Positions 43,995 to 54,017 of a DNA stretch of 64,000 nt are shown piece by piece (within the stretch, counting starts at the first letter, position 1; every line of letters starts with the position of its first letter). The notes below the pieces were generated by a model that worked only from the letters and a program-made list of their open reading frames with translations, made no database searches and was not told where the DNA came from. The stretch comes from Chromatiaceae bacterium. GTDB taxonomy: Bacteria > Pseudomonadota > Gammaproteobacteria > Chromatiales > Chromatiaceae. The stretch covers positions 2,444,501-2,508,500 of the forward strand of contig CP037918.1 of assembly GCA_019356535.1 (NCBI GenBank), in the 5' to 3' direction. Made by a program: the position numbers and the translations under genes.

Positions 43995-45335
43995 TCAGCA
44001 CGCGCCCCTGCGCAACAGCTGGCTGTTGCCGACCTCACCACATGGGGCATCCAGCACCACCACCTGGTTACGCCCTCCTGCCTTGGCCAGGTAGACCGCC
44101 TCATCGGCCAGCTCGAGCATCTGGTCGATCGACCCCTGAGGGTTGCAGGTGGCACCGATGCTCACCGTGATGGGCACGTGTTTCCCTTCCGGCGTGAACA
44201 GAGTGATGGCCTCCATGGCCGCACGCAACCGTTCCAGGCACTCCCCGGGGTGTTGATCCTCGGCCAGCATCTGGATGCACACGAACTCCTCGCCCCCAAA
44301 ACGGGCTGGGAAGCCATCCCTTCCCGAGAAGGTCTGCAGCACCCCAGCAATGGCCTTGAGCGCCTCGTCACCCACGCGGTGGCCGTGGGTGTCGTTGATC
44401 GACTTGAAGTGATCGGCATCGACCATCGCCACCATCAGCCGGATCTCGCCGCGCAGCGCCCGTGCATGCAGGGCCTCGGCGTGCTCGAAGAAATAGCGTC
44501 GATTGTACAAGCGGGTCAGGTAATCACGGTTGGCCGCATCGCGTGCCTGCGCCACGTGGCGCAGCATGTCGAGGTTCTGGTCGATACGACAGTACAGCTC
44601 CTCGATCTCGAAGGGCTTGCCCAGGAAATCGTTGGCGCCAGACTTGAGAAAGCTGGGCAGGATACCCGCCTCACCGACCCCTGAAATCGCGATCACCGCC
44701 AGCTCGTCGGCACTGCGCTTGCGGCGGATCTCCTCGAGCATCTGCAGGCCGTTGAGCCGCGGCATGTTGTAATCGGTGATCACCAGGCGAATCTCGGGAT
44801 GCTCAGCCAGCCTGTCCAGCCCCTCCTGGCCGTCGGCCGCCTCCAGGGTACGGTAGCCGTGGTTGTGCAGCAGCACCCGCAGGTAGTTGCGCTGGGCGGC
44901 GGAATCGTCCACCACCAGGATGACATGTTCGCGATTCACCCAGATGCGTTCGACCAAGCGCACCACGCTGTCCACGCCGCTGAGGCTGCGCTTGCTCACA
45001 TAGTCGGCGATGTTCCGGCGAAACAGGGCCTGGCGCTTGTCGGGGTCCAGCGAGCCGGTGAGGATGATCACCGGTATGCCGTACGCCTGCACCGCGTCGA
45101 CCACCTCGCCACGGGGCGCATCGGGCAGGTTGAGATCGAGCACCGCCACGAAGATGTCGTCGGCCTCCTCGGCGAGCAGCGCCCGGGTCTCCTGCAGGGT
45201 GCCAGCGTGTACCGGTGTCACGCCTTCTATCCTGTCGATGCTCGAGACCAGCAGCGAGGCAATGGCCCGGCTGTCCTCGACCACCAGCACCCGGCTGCCC
45301 TCTCGTGTCGTCGTCAGATCGGTCGTTGTCGCCAT
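43995..45335 (-). CDS. Double-receiver diguanylate cyclase (REC-REC-GGDEF)
   Basis: A 446-residue response regulator. REC1 has its phospho-acceptor at Asp67 (VLDLNLP), REC2 at Asp188 (ITDYNMP), and the GGDEF domain has GGEEF at 347-351, a form that is active in other cyclases. The inhibitory RxxD site five residues before it is not recognisable, so product feedback may be absent. It would make c-di-GMP when phosphorylated. The kinase is not encoded nearby. It diverges from the NtrC-type gene, with about 170 bases between them. The ATG at 45335 follows GGAGCCGAGC. Confidence 0.9.
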   Translation of the reverse strand: MATTTDLTTTREGSRVLVVEDSRAIASLLVSSIDRIEGVTPVHAGTLQETRALLAEEADDIFVAVLDLNLPDAPRGEVVDAVQAYGIPVIILTGSLDPDKRQALFRRNIADYVSKRSLSGVDSVVRLVERIWVNREHVILVVDDSAAQRNYLRVLLHNHGYRTLEAADGQEGLDRLAEHPEIRLVITDYNMPRLNGLQMLEEIRRKRSADELAVIAISGVGEAGILPSFLKSGANDFLGKPFEIEELYCRIDQNLDMLRHVAQARDAANRDYLTRLYNRRYFFEHAEALHARALRGEIRLMVAMVDADHFKSINDTHGHRVGDEALKAIAGVLQTFSGRDGFPARFGGEEFVCIQMLAEDQHPGECLERLRAAMEAITLFTPEGKHVPITVSIGATCNPQGSIDQMLELADEAVYLAKAGGRNQVVVLDAPCGEVGNSQLLRRGAC

Positions 45336-45505
45336 GCTCGGCTCCGGGAACCCGGCCGGTCCGCGAGGGGAGACCAGCGCGGGATTGTGCAAGGTGCCGA
45401 CGCTATCGGCCCGGACATGCAATACTTTAGGTGCGTTCCACGTTACGTCACGAGGCCACCGTCCCACAACGGCAGCCACCACCCCGCATCCCGATCGATA
45501 CCGTC

Positions 45506-46852
45506 ATGACCCGGCTGCTCATCATCGAGGACGACCCCGCACTGGGGGAAATGCTGTCCCTGTACTTCGAGGAGCAAGGCGCAGAAGTCCAGCTCGTCGA
45601 CCACTGCGCCACGGCGCGGCAACGGACGGCTGCGCAAGGATATGACCTGATCCTGCTCGACCAGCAACTGCCCGACGGACTGGGCATCGAGCTGTTACCC
45701 GAGCTGCAAGCGGCGCTGCCGGGCACCCCGATCATCATGATGACCGGCAGGCACGACCTGGAGCTGGCCATCGAGGCAATCAAGCAGGGCGCGGCCGACT
45801 TCATCCACAAGCCCATCCAGACCGCCGAGCTGCAGACCGCGGTGGACAAGGCACTGGCGCGCCGCCGTGCCTCGCGCGAGGAACATCCGGCACCACGATT
45901 ACCGACACGCACCTTGATCGGACGCAGTTCGGCCATGCTCGAGGTGAGCAAGCAGATCGCACTGTCCGCAGGTTCGGACGCCAATGTACTCATCCTGGGC
46001 GAATCCGGCACCGGCAAGGAGGTGGTCGCGCGGCTGATCCACCAGCACAGCAAGCGCAACGGCCCCTTCGTCGCGCTCAATTGCGCGGCCATCGTCGATA
46101 CCCTGATCGAGAGCGAGCTGTTCGGTCACGAGAAGGGGGCCTTCACCAGCGCCGACCGACGCAAGCCCGGCAAGTTCGAACTGGCCGCGGGCGGCACCCT
46201 GTTCCTCGATGAGATCGACGAACTGGCCCTTCCCCTCCAGGCCAAACTGCTGCGCACCTTGCAGGAACGGGTGATCGAGCGCGTAGGCGGTACCGAGTCT
46301 ATCCCGGTGGACCTGCGCATCATCGCCGCCACCCACCGCGACCCGTTGAGGCTCGCCGCAGAAGGCCGTTTCCGCGAGGATCTCGCCTACCGGCTGAAGG
46401 TGATCGAGATCCGCCTGCCGCCCCTGCGCGAACGCACCGAAGACATCCCGCTGCTCGCCCAATCGCTGCTCGACCGCATCGCGGTGCAGCACCACGCCTG
46501 CCCGCCCCTGCTGTCCCAGGCGGTCATCCGCAGCCTGCAGGAGCATGACTGGCCGGGCAATGTACGCGAACTCGAGAACACTCTCACCCAGGCTCTGGTG
46601 CAGGCGCGCAGCGGCGCCATCCTGTCTGAACACCTTCAGTTCGCCACCACAGGCACAACGGCGCCGGCCACCACCGACACCGCCGTGCAGCGCTCGCTCG
46701 CCGAGGTCGAAGCCGAACACATCCAGCGCGTGCTCGAACACACCGGCGGGCACAAGGGGCACGCCTGCGAGATCCTTGGCATCTCTCGCCCGGCGCTGGA
46801 CCGCAAGATCACCCGTTACGGCCTGGTGGTCCGCCCCTCCCGCCGCGACTGA
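45506..46852 (+). CDS. NtrC family sigma-54 response regulator
   Basis: A 448-residue activator. The receiver domain has Asp52 (LLDQQLPD). The AAA+ domain has Walker A GESGTGKE at 165-172 and FLDEIDELALPLQAKLL as Walker B. The sigma-54 contact loop, normally GAFTGA, reads GAFTSA at 211-216. The C-terminal Fis-type helix-turn-helix contains GHACEILGISRPALDRKI. It should bind enhancer sites and open sigma-54 promoters when phosphorylated. A matching promoter with upstream palindromes lies just downstream, before the ECF sigma gene. No histidine kinase is adjacent. Confidence 0.93.
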   Translation: MTRLLIIEDDPALGEMLSLYFEEQGAEVQLVDHCATARQRTAAQGYDLILLDQQLPDGLGIELLPELQAALPGTPIIMMTGRHDLELAIEAIKQGAADFIHKPIQTAELQTAVDKALARRRASREEHPAPRLPTRTLIGRSSAMLEVSKQIALSAGSDANVLILGESGTGKEVVARLIHQHSKRNGPFVALNCAAIVDTLIESELFGHEKGAFTSADRRKPGKFELAAGGTLFLDEIDELALPLQAKLLRTLQERVIERVGGTESIPVDLRIIAATHRDPLRLAAEGRFREDLAYRLKVIEIRLPPLRERTEDIPLLAQSLLDRIAVQHHACPPLLSQAVIRSLQEHDWPGNVRELENTLTQALVQARSGAILSEHLQFATTGTTAPATTDTAVQRSLAEVEAEHIQRVLEHTGGHKGHACEILGISRPALDRKITRYGLVVRPSRRD

Positions 46853-46867
46853 AGGGCGCACCTGTCA

Positions 46868-46897
46868 CGTTGTAACGAGACGTTGTAACGAAACGTT
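46868..46897. promoter_or_regulatory. Candidate enhancer sites for the NtrC-type activator
   Basis: Two identical palindromes CGTTGTAACG at 46868-46877 and 46881-46890, 13 bases centre to centre, followed by AACGTT at 46892-46897. They lie about 90-110 bases upstream of the predicted sigma-54 transcription start, the usual enhancer distance. Confidence 0.6.
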
Positions 46898-46951
46898 CAC
46901 TCCCCTGACCAGCCCCCTCGACAATTCCTTCAATATCCATAACTTGCAAAC

Positions 46952-46967
46952 TGGCACACTCCCTGCA
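46952..46967 (+). promoter_or_regulatory. Sigma-54 promoter of the ECF sigma gene
   Basis: TGGCACACTCCCTGCA has the -24 GG and -12 GC at the exact sigma-54 spacing (consensus TGGCACn5TTGCW, one base off in the -12 box). The start of transcription would be near 46978, leaving a leader of about 34 bases before the ATG. Confidence 0.8.
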
Positions 46968-47011
46968 CCGTTCAGACCAAAACCCTTTCGAATCGAGCAG
47001 AGGACACTGCC

Positions 47012-47566
47012 ATGAGCGCCAACGTCGCCACCCTTGCATCCCTTGTCGTCGACCGCGGCCCCCAGACCACTTCCCGCGAGGCCCGCTTCGAGATCCTGAT
47101 CACCACCAAGCTGAACGATCTCTACCGTTACGCCTGCTGGTTGACTCACGACCCGACGGCTGCCGACGACCTGGTGCAGGAGACCATGCTGCGCGCCTGG
47201 AAGAACCTCGACCGCCTGCAAGACCCCAAGGCCGCCAAGAGCTGGCTGATTACCATCCTGCGTCGCGAGAACGCCCGCCGCTTCGAGCGTTACCAACCGC
47301 CGCAATCAGCCATCCCCACCGAGAACCTGGCTGCCGGCCGCAACGAGTACGACACCTCCACTGAGGCCTTCGTGCTGCGCCGCGCCCTAGCGCACCTGCC
47401 CGAGGGCTACCGCGAACCGCTGCTGTTGCAGATCATCCACGGATACTCGCAGAAGGAGATCGCCGCCCAGCTCGGCATCTCGCCGGCCGGCGCCGGCAGC
47501 CGCCTGTTCCGCGCCCGACAGAAACTGCGCGAGATACTCGGGGACAACGAGGAGGTCTCTGCCTGA
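47012..47566 (+). CDS. ECF-type RNA polymerase sigma factor
   Basis: A 184-residue sigma factor with only regions 2 and 4. Region 2 includes LYRYACWLTHDPTAADDLVQETMLRAWKNL (residues 37-66). Region 4 includes LAHLPEGYREPLLLQIIHGYSQKEIAAQLGI with its helix-turn-helix and SRLFRARQKLRE. No anti-sigma gene follows, which is unusual for ECF factors, so control may be mainly at transcription. A sigma-54 promoter sits 45-60 bases upstream of the start. Target genes are unknown. Confidence 0.92.
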   Translation: MSANVATLASLVVDRGPQTTSREARFEILITTKLNDLYRYACWLTHDPTAADDLVQETMLRAWKNLDRLQDPKAAKSWLITILRRENARRFERYQPPQSAIPTENLAAGRNEYDTSTEAFVLRRALAHLPEGYREPLLLQIIHGYSQKEIAAQLGISPAGAGSRLFRARQKLREILGDNEEVSA

Positions 47567-47573
47567 TCGCACA

Positions 47574-47598
47574 ATTCGCGGCGAGAACGCCGCTCCTG
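47574..47598. repeat. REP-like palindrome
   Basis: ATTCGCGGCGAGAACGCCGC followed by TCCTG, between the ECF sigma gene and the convergent speA. It is related to 10918-10944 and 27573-27598. Confidence 0.5.
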
Positions 47599-47639
47599 CC
47601 CATCCTCGACAGGCCCACAGAGTCGGCGCCCGGATGCGA

Positions 47640-49511
<1,872 letters not shown>

Positions 49512-49548
49512 GCGGCAGACCTCGAAAAGATTGATTATCCGGCAGCAT

Positions 49549-50427
49549 TCAGCGGCTGGCCAGCGCCACGAAATCGCGCACCCAGGGCAGCTCGGCATCG
49601 GCTACGCGCAGCGCAGCGTACATCTTGCCGTGCAGCCCACGTCGCCCCAGCGGTCGCGACACCAGGCCGGGCGGACACACCGAGGAGGCCAGCACCCAGT
49701 CCGGCAACACCGCCACGCCACGCCGGCTGGCGACCAGTTGCAGGATCACCGCGGTCAGCTCGCTCTGGCGCACCGCCGCCGGCGCCACCCCGGCCGGGTC
49801 GAGAAAACGGGTGAACACATCCAGCCGCGAGGCCGGCACCGGGTAGGTGATGAGCGTCTCCCCGGCCAGATGGTGCGGCTGGATGCGCGGCAAACGCGCC
49901 AGCGGATGCGACTCCGCGAGCACCGCGCGCGCCTCGTAGGCGAACAGCGGTGCGAAGTGCAGCGAACGATGGCGCGAGCGATCCGAAGTGACCACCAGGT
50001 CCACCTCCCCGGTCAGCAGGTCGGGCAGCGCCTCGAAGCGTGCCTGCCGAATGTCGATGTCCACTGCCGACCAGGTCTCGCGGAAACGCGCCAACAACGG
50101 CAGCAACCAGTCGTAGCAGGCATGGCACTCCAGTGTCAGGTACAGGCGCGCCGAAGCCGACCATTCGGGATCGCTCAGCTCGCGCTCGGCCCGTTCGACC
50201 TCGGGCAGCACGGTGCGCGCCAACGCCAGCAGGCGCTCACCCGCGGGGGTCAGCGCCAAGGGCCGGGTCCCCTTGCGCACCATCGGCACCTCGAAGTAAC
50301 GCTCCAGCGCACGCAACTGGTGTGACAGCGCCGACTGGGTCAGGTGCAGCTTGCGCGCCGCGGCCGCGAGACTACCGGTCTCGGACAGCGCTTGCAGGGT
50401 ACGCAGGTGGCGAAGTTCGATAAACAT
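49549..50427 (-). CDS. metR: LysR-type regulator MetR
   Basis: A 292-residue LysR regulator. The N-terminal helix-turn-helix is LAAAARKLHLTQSALSHQLRALE (residues 20-42). Its opening MFIELRHLRTLQALSETGS matches MetR. The effector domain includes LECHACYDWLLPLL, as in MetR proteins that sense homocysteine. It diverges from metE with 105 bases between the starts, the classic arrangement for MetR control of metE. Confidence 0.92.
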   Translation of the reverse strand: MFIELRHLRTLQALSETGSLAAAARKLHLTQSALSHQLRALERYFEVPMVRKGTRPLALTPAGERLLALARTVLPEVERAERELSDPEWSASARLYLTLECHACYDWLLPLLARFRETWSAVDIDIRQARFEALPDLLTGEVDLVVTSDRSRHRSLHFAPLFAYEARAVLAESHPLARLPRIQPHHLAGETLITYPVPASRLDVFTRFLDPAGVAPAAVRQSELTAVILQLVASRRGVAVLPDWVLASSVCPPGLVSRPLGRRGLHGKMYAALRVADAELPWVRDFVALASR

Positions 50428-50439
50428 GAATCACTCTCA
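50427..50439. promoter_or_regulatory. Candidate MetR binding site
   Basis: TGAATCACTCTCA matches the MetR consensus TGAAnnnnnTTCA with one mismatch. It overlaps the metR start and faces the metE promoter region. A second half-site pair, TGAATTTGAA, lies at 50458-50467. Confidence 0.4.
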
Positions 50440-50532
50440 TCGACCGCTTGAGAATAATGAATTTGAATACATGGCCGGCGCGCAGCATACTCGGCACCCG
50501 TTATCGGAACAACCACACCAGGGGAGGATGAC

Positions 50533-52830
50533 ATGCTGGCACACAATCTCGGCTTTCCGCGCATCGGCGCCCACCGCGAACTCAAGTTCGCACTCGAGCA
50601 ATACTGGCGCGGCGAAATCGACCGCGAGGCCCTCGAGGCCACGGGACGCGAACTGCGCGCCGCACACTGGCGGCGCCAGCAGGAGGCCGGTATCGCGCTG
50701 ATCCCGGTCGGCGACTTTTCCTTCTACGACCAGGTGCTGGATCACTCGGCGATGTTCGGCGTGGTGCCCGAGCGTTTCGGATGGGACGGAAAGGAAATCG
50801 ATCTCGACCTCTACTTCCGCATGGCCCGCGGGCGCGCGCCGAGCGGTGAGCCCGCTGCCGCCTGCGAGATGACCAAGTGGTTCGACACCAATTACCACTA
50901 CCTGGTCCCCGAGGTGGTGAAGGGCCAGCGTTTCGCACTGTCCTCGCGCAAGCTGTTCGACGAGGTGGCCGAGGCAAAGGCGCAGGGCATCCCCTTCAAG
51001 CCGGTGTTGATCGGTCCGCTCACCTGGCTGTGGCTGGCCAAGGTCAAGGGCGAATCCTTCGACCGCCTCGAACTGCTCGACGACCTGCTGGCCGTGTATG
51101 ACGAGATCCTCGGCCAGCTCGCCGAGCTCGGCGCCGAGTGGGTGCAGATCGATGAACCCGCACTGGTACTCGACCTGCCCGTAGCCTGGCAACAGGCCTA
51201 CGAGGCCGCCTACAACCGCCTGCAGTCCGCACCGGTGAAGCTGCTGCTCACCACCTACTTCGGCGGCCTGGAGGACAACCTCGGCCTGGCCCTGTCGCTG
51301 CCCACCGCCGGCATCCACGTGGACCTGGTGCGCGCGCCCTCGCAGCTCGAGGCCGTGCTCGACCGCCTGCCCCCCTACAAGACGCTGTCACTGGGCCTGA
51401 TCGACGGACGCAACATCTGGCGCACCGACCTCGACGCCGCTCTGGACACCCTGGAGAGCGCGGCCGGACGCGTCGGTGCCGACCGCCTGTGGGTCGGGCC
51501 TTCCTGCTCGCTACTGCACGTGCCGGTGGACCTGGCGTCGGAAGACCAGCTCGATGCCGAGCTGCGCACCTGGTTGAGCTTTGCCGAGCAGAAGCTGGGC
51601 GAACTGGGTGTGCTGGCGCGCGCCATCGAAGAAGGCCCCGACAGCGTGGCCTCTCAGCTGGCAGCCGCGCGCGCCGCGCTGACCGCCCGGCGCACCTCCG
51701 AGCGCATCCACCGGCCCGAAGTGGCCGAACGCCTGGCCACGATCGACGACGCCATGCTCTCGCGCCGCAGCCCCTATGCCGAACGGCGGCCATTGCAACG
51801 CGCGCGGCTCGATCTGCCGCTGTTCCCGACCACCACCATCGGTTCCTTCCCGCAGACGCCGGAGATCCGCAAGGCGCGGCGCGACTACAAGGCCGGCACC
51901 CTGCCCGAGGCCGATTACGTCGCGCGCATGCGCGAGGAGATCGCCCTGTGCGTGCGCAAGCAGGACGAGTACGGCCTGGACATGTACGTACACGGTGAGC
52001 CCGAACGCAACGACATGGTCGAGTACTTCGGCGAACTGCTCGAGGGCTTTGCCTTCACCCGCTTCGGCTGGGTGCAGTCCTATGGTTCGCGCTGCGTCAA
52101 GCCGCCGATCATCTTCGGCGACGTGTCACGCCCTGCGCCCATGACGGTGGACTGGATCACCTATGCCCAGTCGCTCACCGACAAGCCCATGAAGGGCATG
52201 CTCACCGGCCCTGTGACCATCCTCAACTGGTCCTTCGTGCGCGACGACCAGCCGCGCGCCGACACCTGCACCCAGATCGCGCTGGCGCTGCGCGACGAGG
52301 TACTGGACCTGGAGGCCGCCGGCATCCGCGCCATCCAGATCGACGAAGCCGCCCTGCGCGAGGGCCTGCCGCTGCGCCGGCGCGACTGGCAGACGTATCT
52401 CGACTGGGCAGTGCGCGCCTTCCGCCTCACCGCTTCGGGGGTACGCGACGAGACCCAGATCCATACCCACATGTGCTACTCGGAGTTCAACGACATCATC
52501 GCCTCGATCGCCGAGATGGACGCCGATGTCATCACCATCGAGACCTCGCGCTCGCAGATGGAGCTGCTCGACGCCTTCGTGGACTTCGAGTACCCCAACG
52601 AGATCGGTCCCGGCGTGTACGACATCCACTCGCCCAACATCCCGAGCGTGGAGCAGATCGTCGAGCTGATGCGTCTGGCCGCACAGCGCATCCCCACCGA
52701 GCGCCTCTGGGTGAACCCCGACTGCGGCCTCAAGACCCGCGGCTGGGCCGAGGTCGACCCGGCACTGCACAACCTGGTCGAGGCCGCACGCCGGCTGAGG
52801 GAGGAGTTTGCGGATCAGGCGGCGGAGTGA
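50533..52830 (+). CDS. metE: Cobalamin-independent methionine synthase MetE
   Basis: A 765-residue enzyme of full family length. It transfers a methyl group from 5-methyltetrahydropteroyl-triglutamate to homocysteine. The zinc-site regions are intact: [12 protein letters not shown] (His and Cys), then [11 protein letters not shown] near the C-terminus (Cys). [12 protein letters not shown]-type sequence ([17 protein letters not shown]) marks the start of the catalytic half. AGGGGAGG precedes the ATG. Control by the divergent metR is likely. Confidence 0.97.
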   Translation: MLAHNLGFPRIGAHRELKFALEQYWRGEIDREALEATGRELRAAHWRRQQEAGIALIPVGDFSFYDQVLDHSAMFGVVPERFGWDGKEIDLDLYFRMARGRAPSGEPAAACEMTKWFDTNYHYLVPEVVKGQRFALSSRKLFDEVAEAKAQGIPFKPVLIGPLTWLWLAKVKGESFDRLELLDDLLAVYDEILGQLAELGAEWVQIDEPALVLDLPVAWQQAYEAAYNRLQSAPVKLLLTTYFGGLEDNLGLALSLPTAGIHVDLVRAPSQLEAVLDRLPPYKTLSLGLIDGRNIWRTDLDAALDTLESAAGRVGADRLWVGPSCSLLHVPVDLASEDQLDAELRTWLSFAEQKLGELGVLARAIEEGPDSVASQLAAARAALTARRTSERIHRPEVAERLATIDDAMLSRRSPYAERRPLQRARLDLPLFPTTTIGSFPQTPEIRKARRDYKAGTLPEADYVARMREEIALCVRKQDEYGLDMYVHGEPERNDMVEYFGELLEGFAFTRFGWVQSYGSRCVKPPIIFGDVSRPAPMTVDWITYAQSLTDKPMKGMLTGPVTILNWSFVRDDQPRADTCTQIALALRDEVLDLEAAGIRAIQIDEAALREGLPLRRRDWQTYLDWAVRAFRLTASGVRDETQIHTHMCYSEFNDIIASIAEMDADVITIETSRSQMELLDAFVDFEYPNEIGPGVYDIHSPNIPSVEQIVELMRLAAQRIPTERLWVNPDCGLKTRGWAEVDPALHNLVEAARRLREEFADQAAE

Positions 52831-53246
52831 AGCCCGGTTAGGTCTTTCTTCAGCTTTTGCCGTCGGACCTTAGCCATCAAGGTACCGACGCGCTCTGAAC
52901 AGGCGACCAGCAGGCCCTGGCCAAACAGGCCAGGGCCACCGAGTTCTGCAGCGTGGCCAAGCGCCCGGCTTGCCCCCTCCAGTTGGAAACCCTGCTTGGT
53001 GAAGCGGCAACCTTCCTCGCAAGCCCATCGGTCCAGACAGCTCTGGATCAGGCATTCCCCCTGACGTCGGCCTCGCGCCGCCCCCGGTCGCCCCCCTATT
53101 CATATCAGGTCTTGGTATTTCCTCTTTCTTTTCATCACCTTTCAGGCGTAATTCTCAAAAAGCGAGGAGACACCAACGGTTGGGTGTGCTCTCGCTCCGT
53201 GTATCCCCTCCCCCGAAACGACAAAGAAGCGGAATTCTCGATCCGT
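52831..53246. other. Junction between housekeeping genes and defence island
   Basis: A 416-base gap between metE and drmC. Its left half is a decayed transposase fragment (described separately). The right half, about 53060-53246, has no recognisable gene or terminator. Confidence 0.5.
52850..53060 (-). pseudogene. Transposase C-terminal remnant (DDE type, frameshifted)
   Basis: On the minus strand a reading frame gives LIQSCLDRWACEEGCRFTKQ followed by GFQLEGAS, then, after a frameshift, LATLQNSVALACLARA. This matches the pattern of the C-terminal part of DDE transposases (R-W-x-x-E-E-x-x-R-F-x-K-Q-x-F-x-L-E, then L-Q-N-x-V-A-L-A). The start and catalytic parts are gone. It lies exactly at the border between metE and the DISARM genes. 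Confidence 0.62.
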
Positions 53247-54017
53247 CTATCCAACCATGGAAACGATATCTATCGCTACCAAGGCCTCGAGATGACGATG
53301 GAGTCTGCCTGGGACATCACCACCTCTGACGAGCACACCCGCTTCCATGTTCTTTTCCATGGCATATCCGGTCAGGTTCGCACTGGAGATGAAACATACA
53401 CTGGCGTCGGCAACCACGACCTTGGCGTGGACTCTTCCACCGGAGAACTCTTCGCTCTTGTTCTTCCAATAGTACAGCTTGGCTCCAGGAAGAGCATTCC
53501 TCATGACGTCGATGGAATCCACCGACAGATCACCCCCATGCCATTCACTGGACTCGAGAAGGATGGAGACGTCGACCCCTCGGTCGATCGCACGAGAGAG
53601 TGCTTCGACGACGGATTCGACCTCATATGCCACGAAGCTCGTGAGGAAGATCCGTTCTTTCGCTGATCCTACGATCTCCAGCAGCACCTGCTCGGTCTTT
53701 CGAGTCGCCACCAGTTTGGTGGATGGGCCTGTCCAGACCAGTTGCACCGAGACTTCGGATCTGCCCGCATGATAGGCATGGCTCGCACCGATGAACATAC
53801 CCGCCAACTCGTCAGGACCGACATCCGTGGCTCGCCACCTGTCCAATAGAAGCCGCCCTTCCTCTTCGGGAACGACCCCGATCCAATCGGGGGGAACCCT
53901 CCCCTTCTCGACGTCTGTATCTCGGACGAGAGATGCCAATCTCTCGACACGGCTCGGATGCATGCCCTCCACGAGCATGATCACGACATCCATCAACCTT
54001 TCTCTGCCGTCGCTCAT
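53247..54017 (-). CDS. drmC: DISARM protein DrmC, phospholipase D-like
   Basis: A 256-residue protein with a C-terminal PLD domain. The HKD-type motif reads HAKVVVAD, followed by the conserved SSANLTGYAMEKNMEAGVL segment. A single HKD motif means dimerisation would be needed for activity. DrmC is the accessory PLD protein of DISARM and is dispensable in some tested systems. The ATG at 54017 overlaps the drmB stop in a TGATG junction. It is the last gene of the operon and is followed by the decayed transposase. Confidence 0.9.
   Translation of the reverse strand: MSDGRERLMDVVIMLVEGMHPSRVERLASLVRDTDVEKGRVPPDWIGVVPEEEGRLLLDRWRATDVGPDELAGMFIGASHAYHAGRSEVSVQLVWTGPSTKLVATRKTEQVLLEIVGSAKERIFLTSFVAYEVESVVEALSRAIDRGVDVSILLESSEWHGGDLSVDSIDVMRNALPGAKLYYWKNKSEEFSGGRVHAKVVVADASVCFISSANLTGYAMEKNMEAGVLVRGGDVPGRLHRHLEALVAIDIVSMVG

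Noticed and set aside
50428-50532. Cobalamin riboswitch upstream of metE
   Set aside because: The spacer to metR is just 105 bases, too short for the riboswitch, and no B12-box sequence is visible. MetR control explains the arrangement better.
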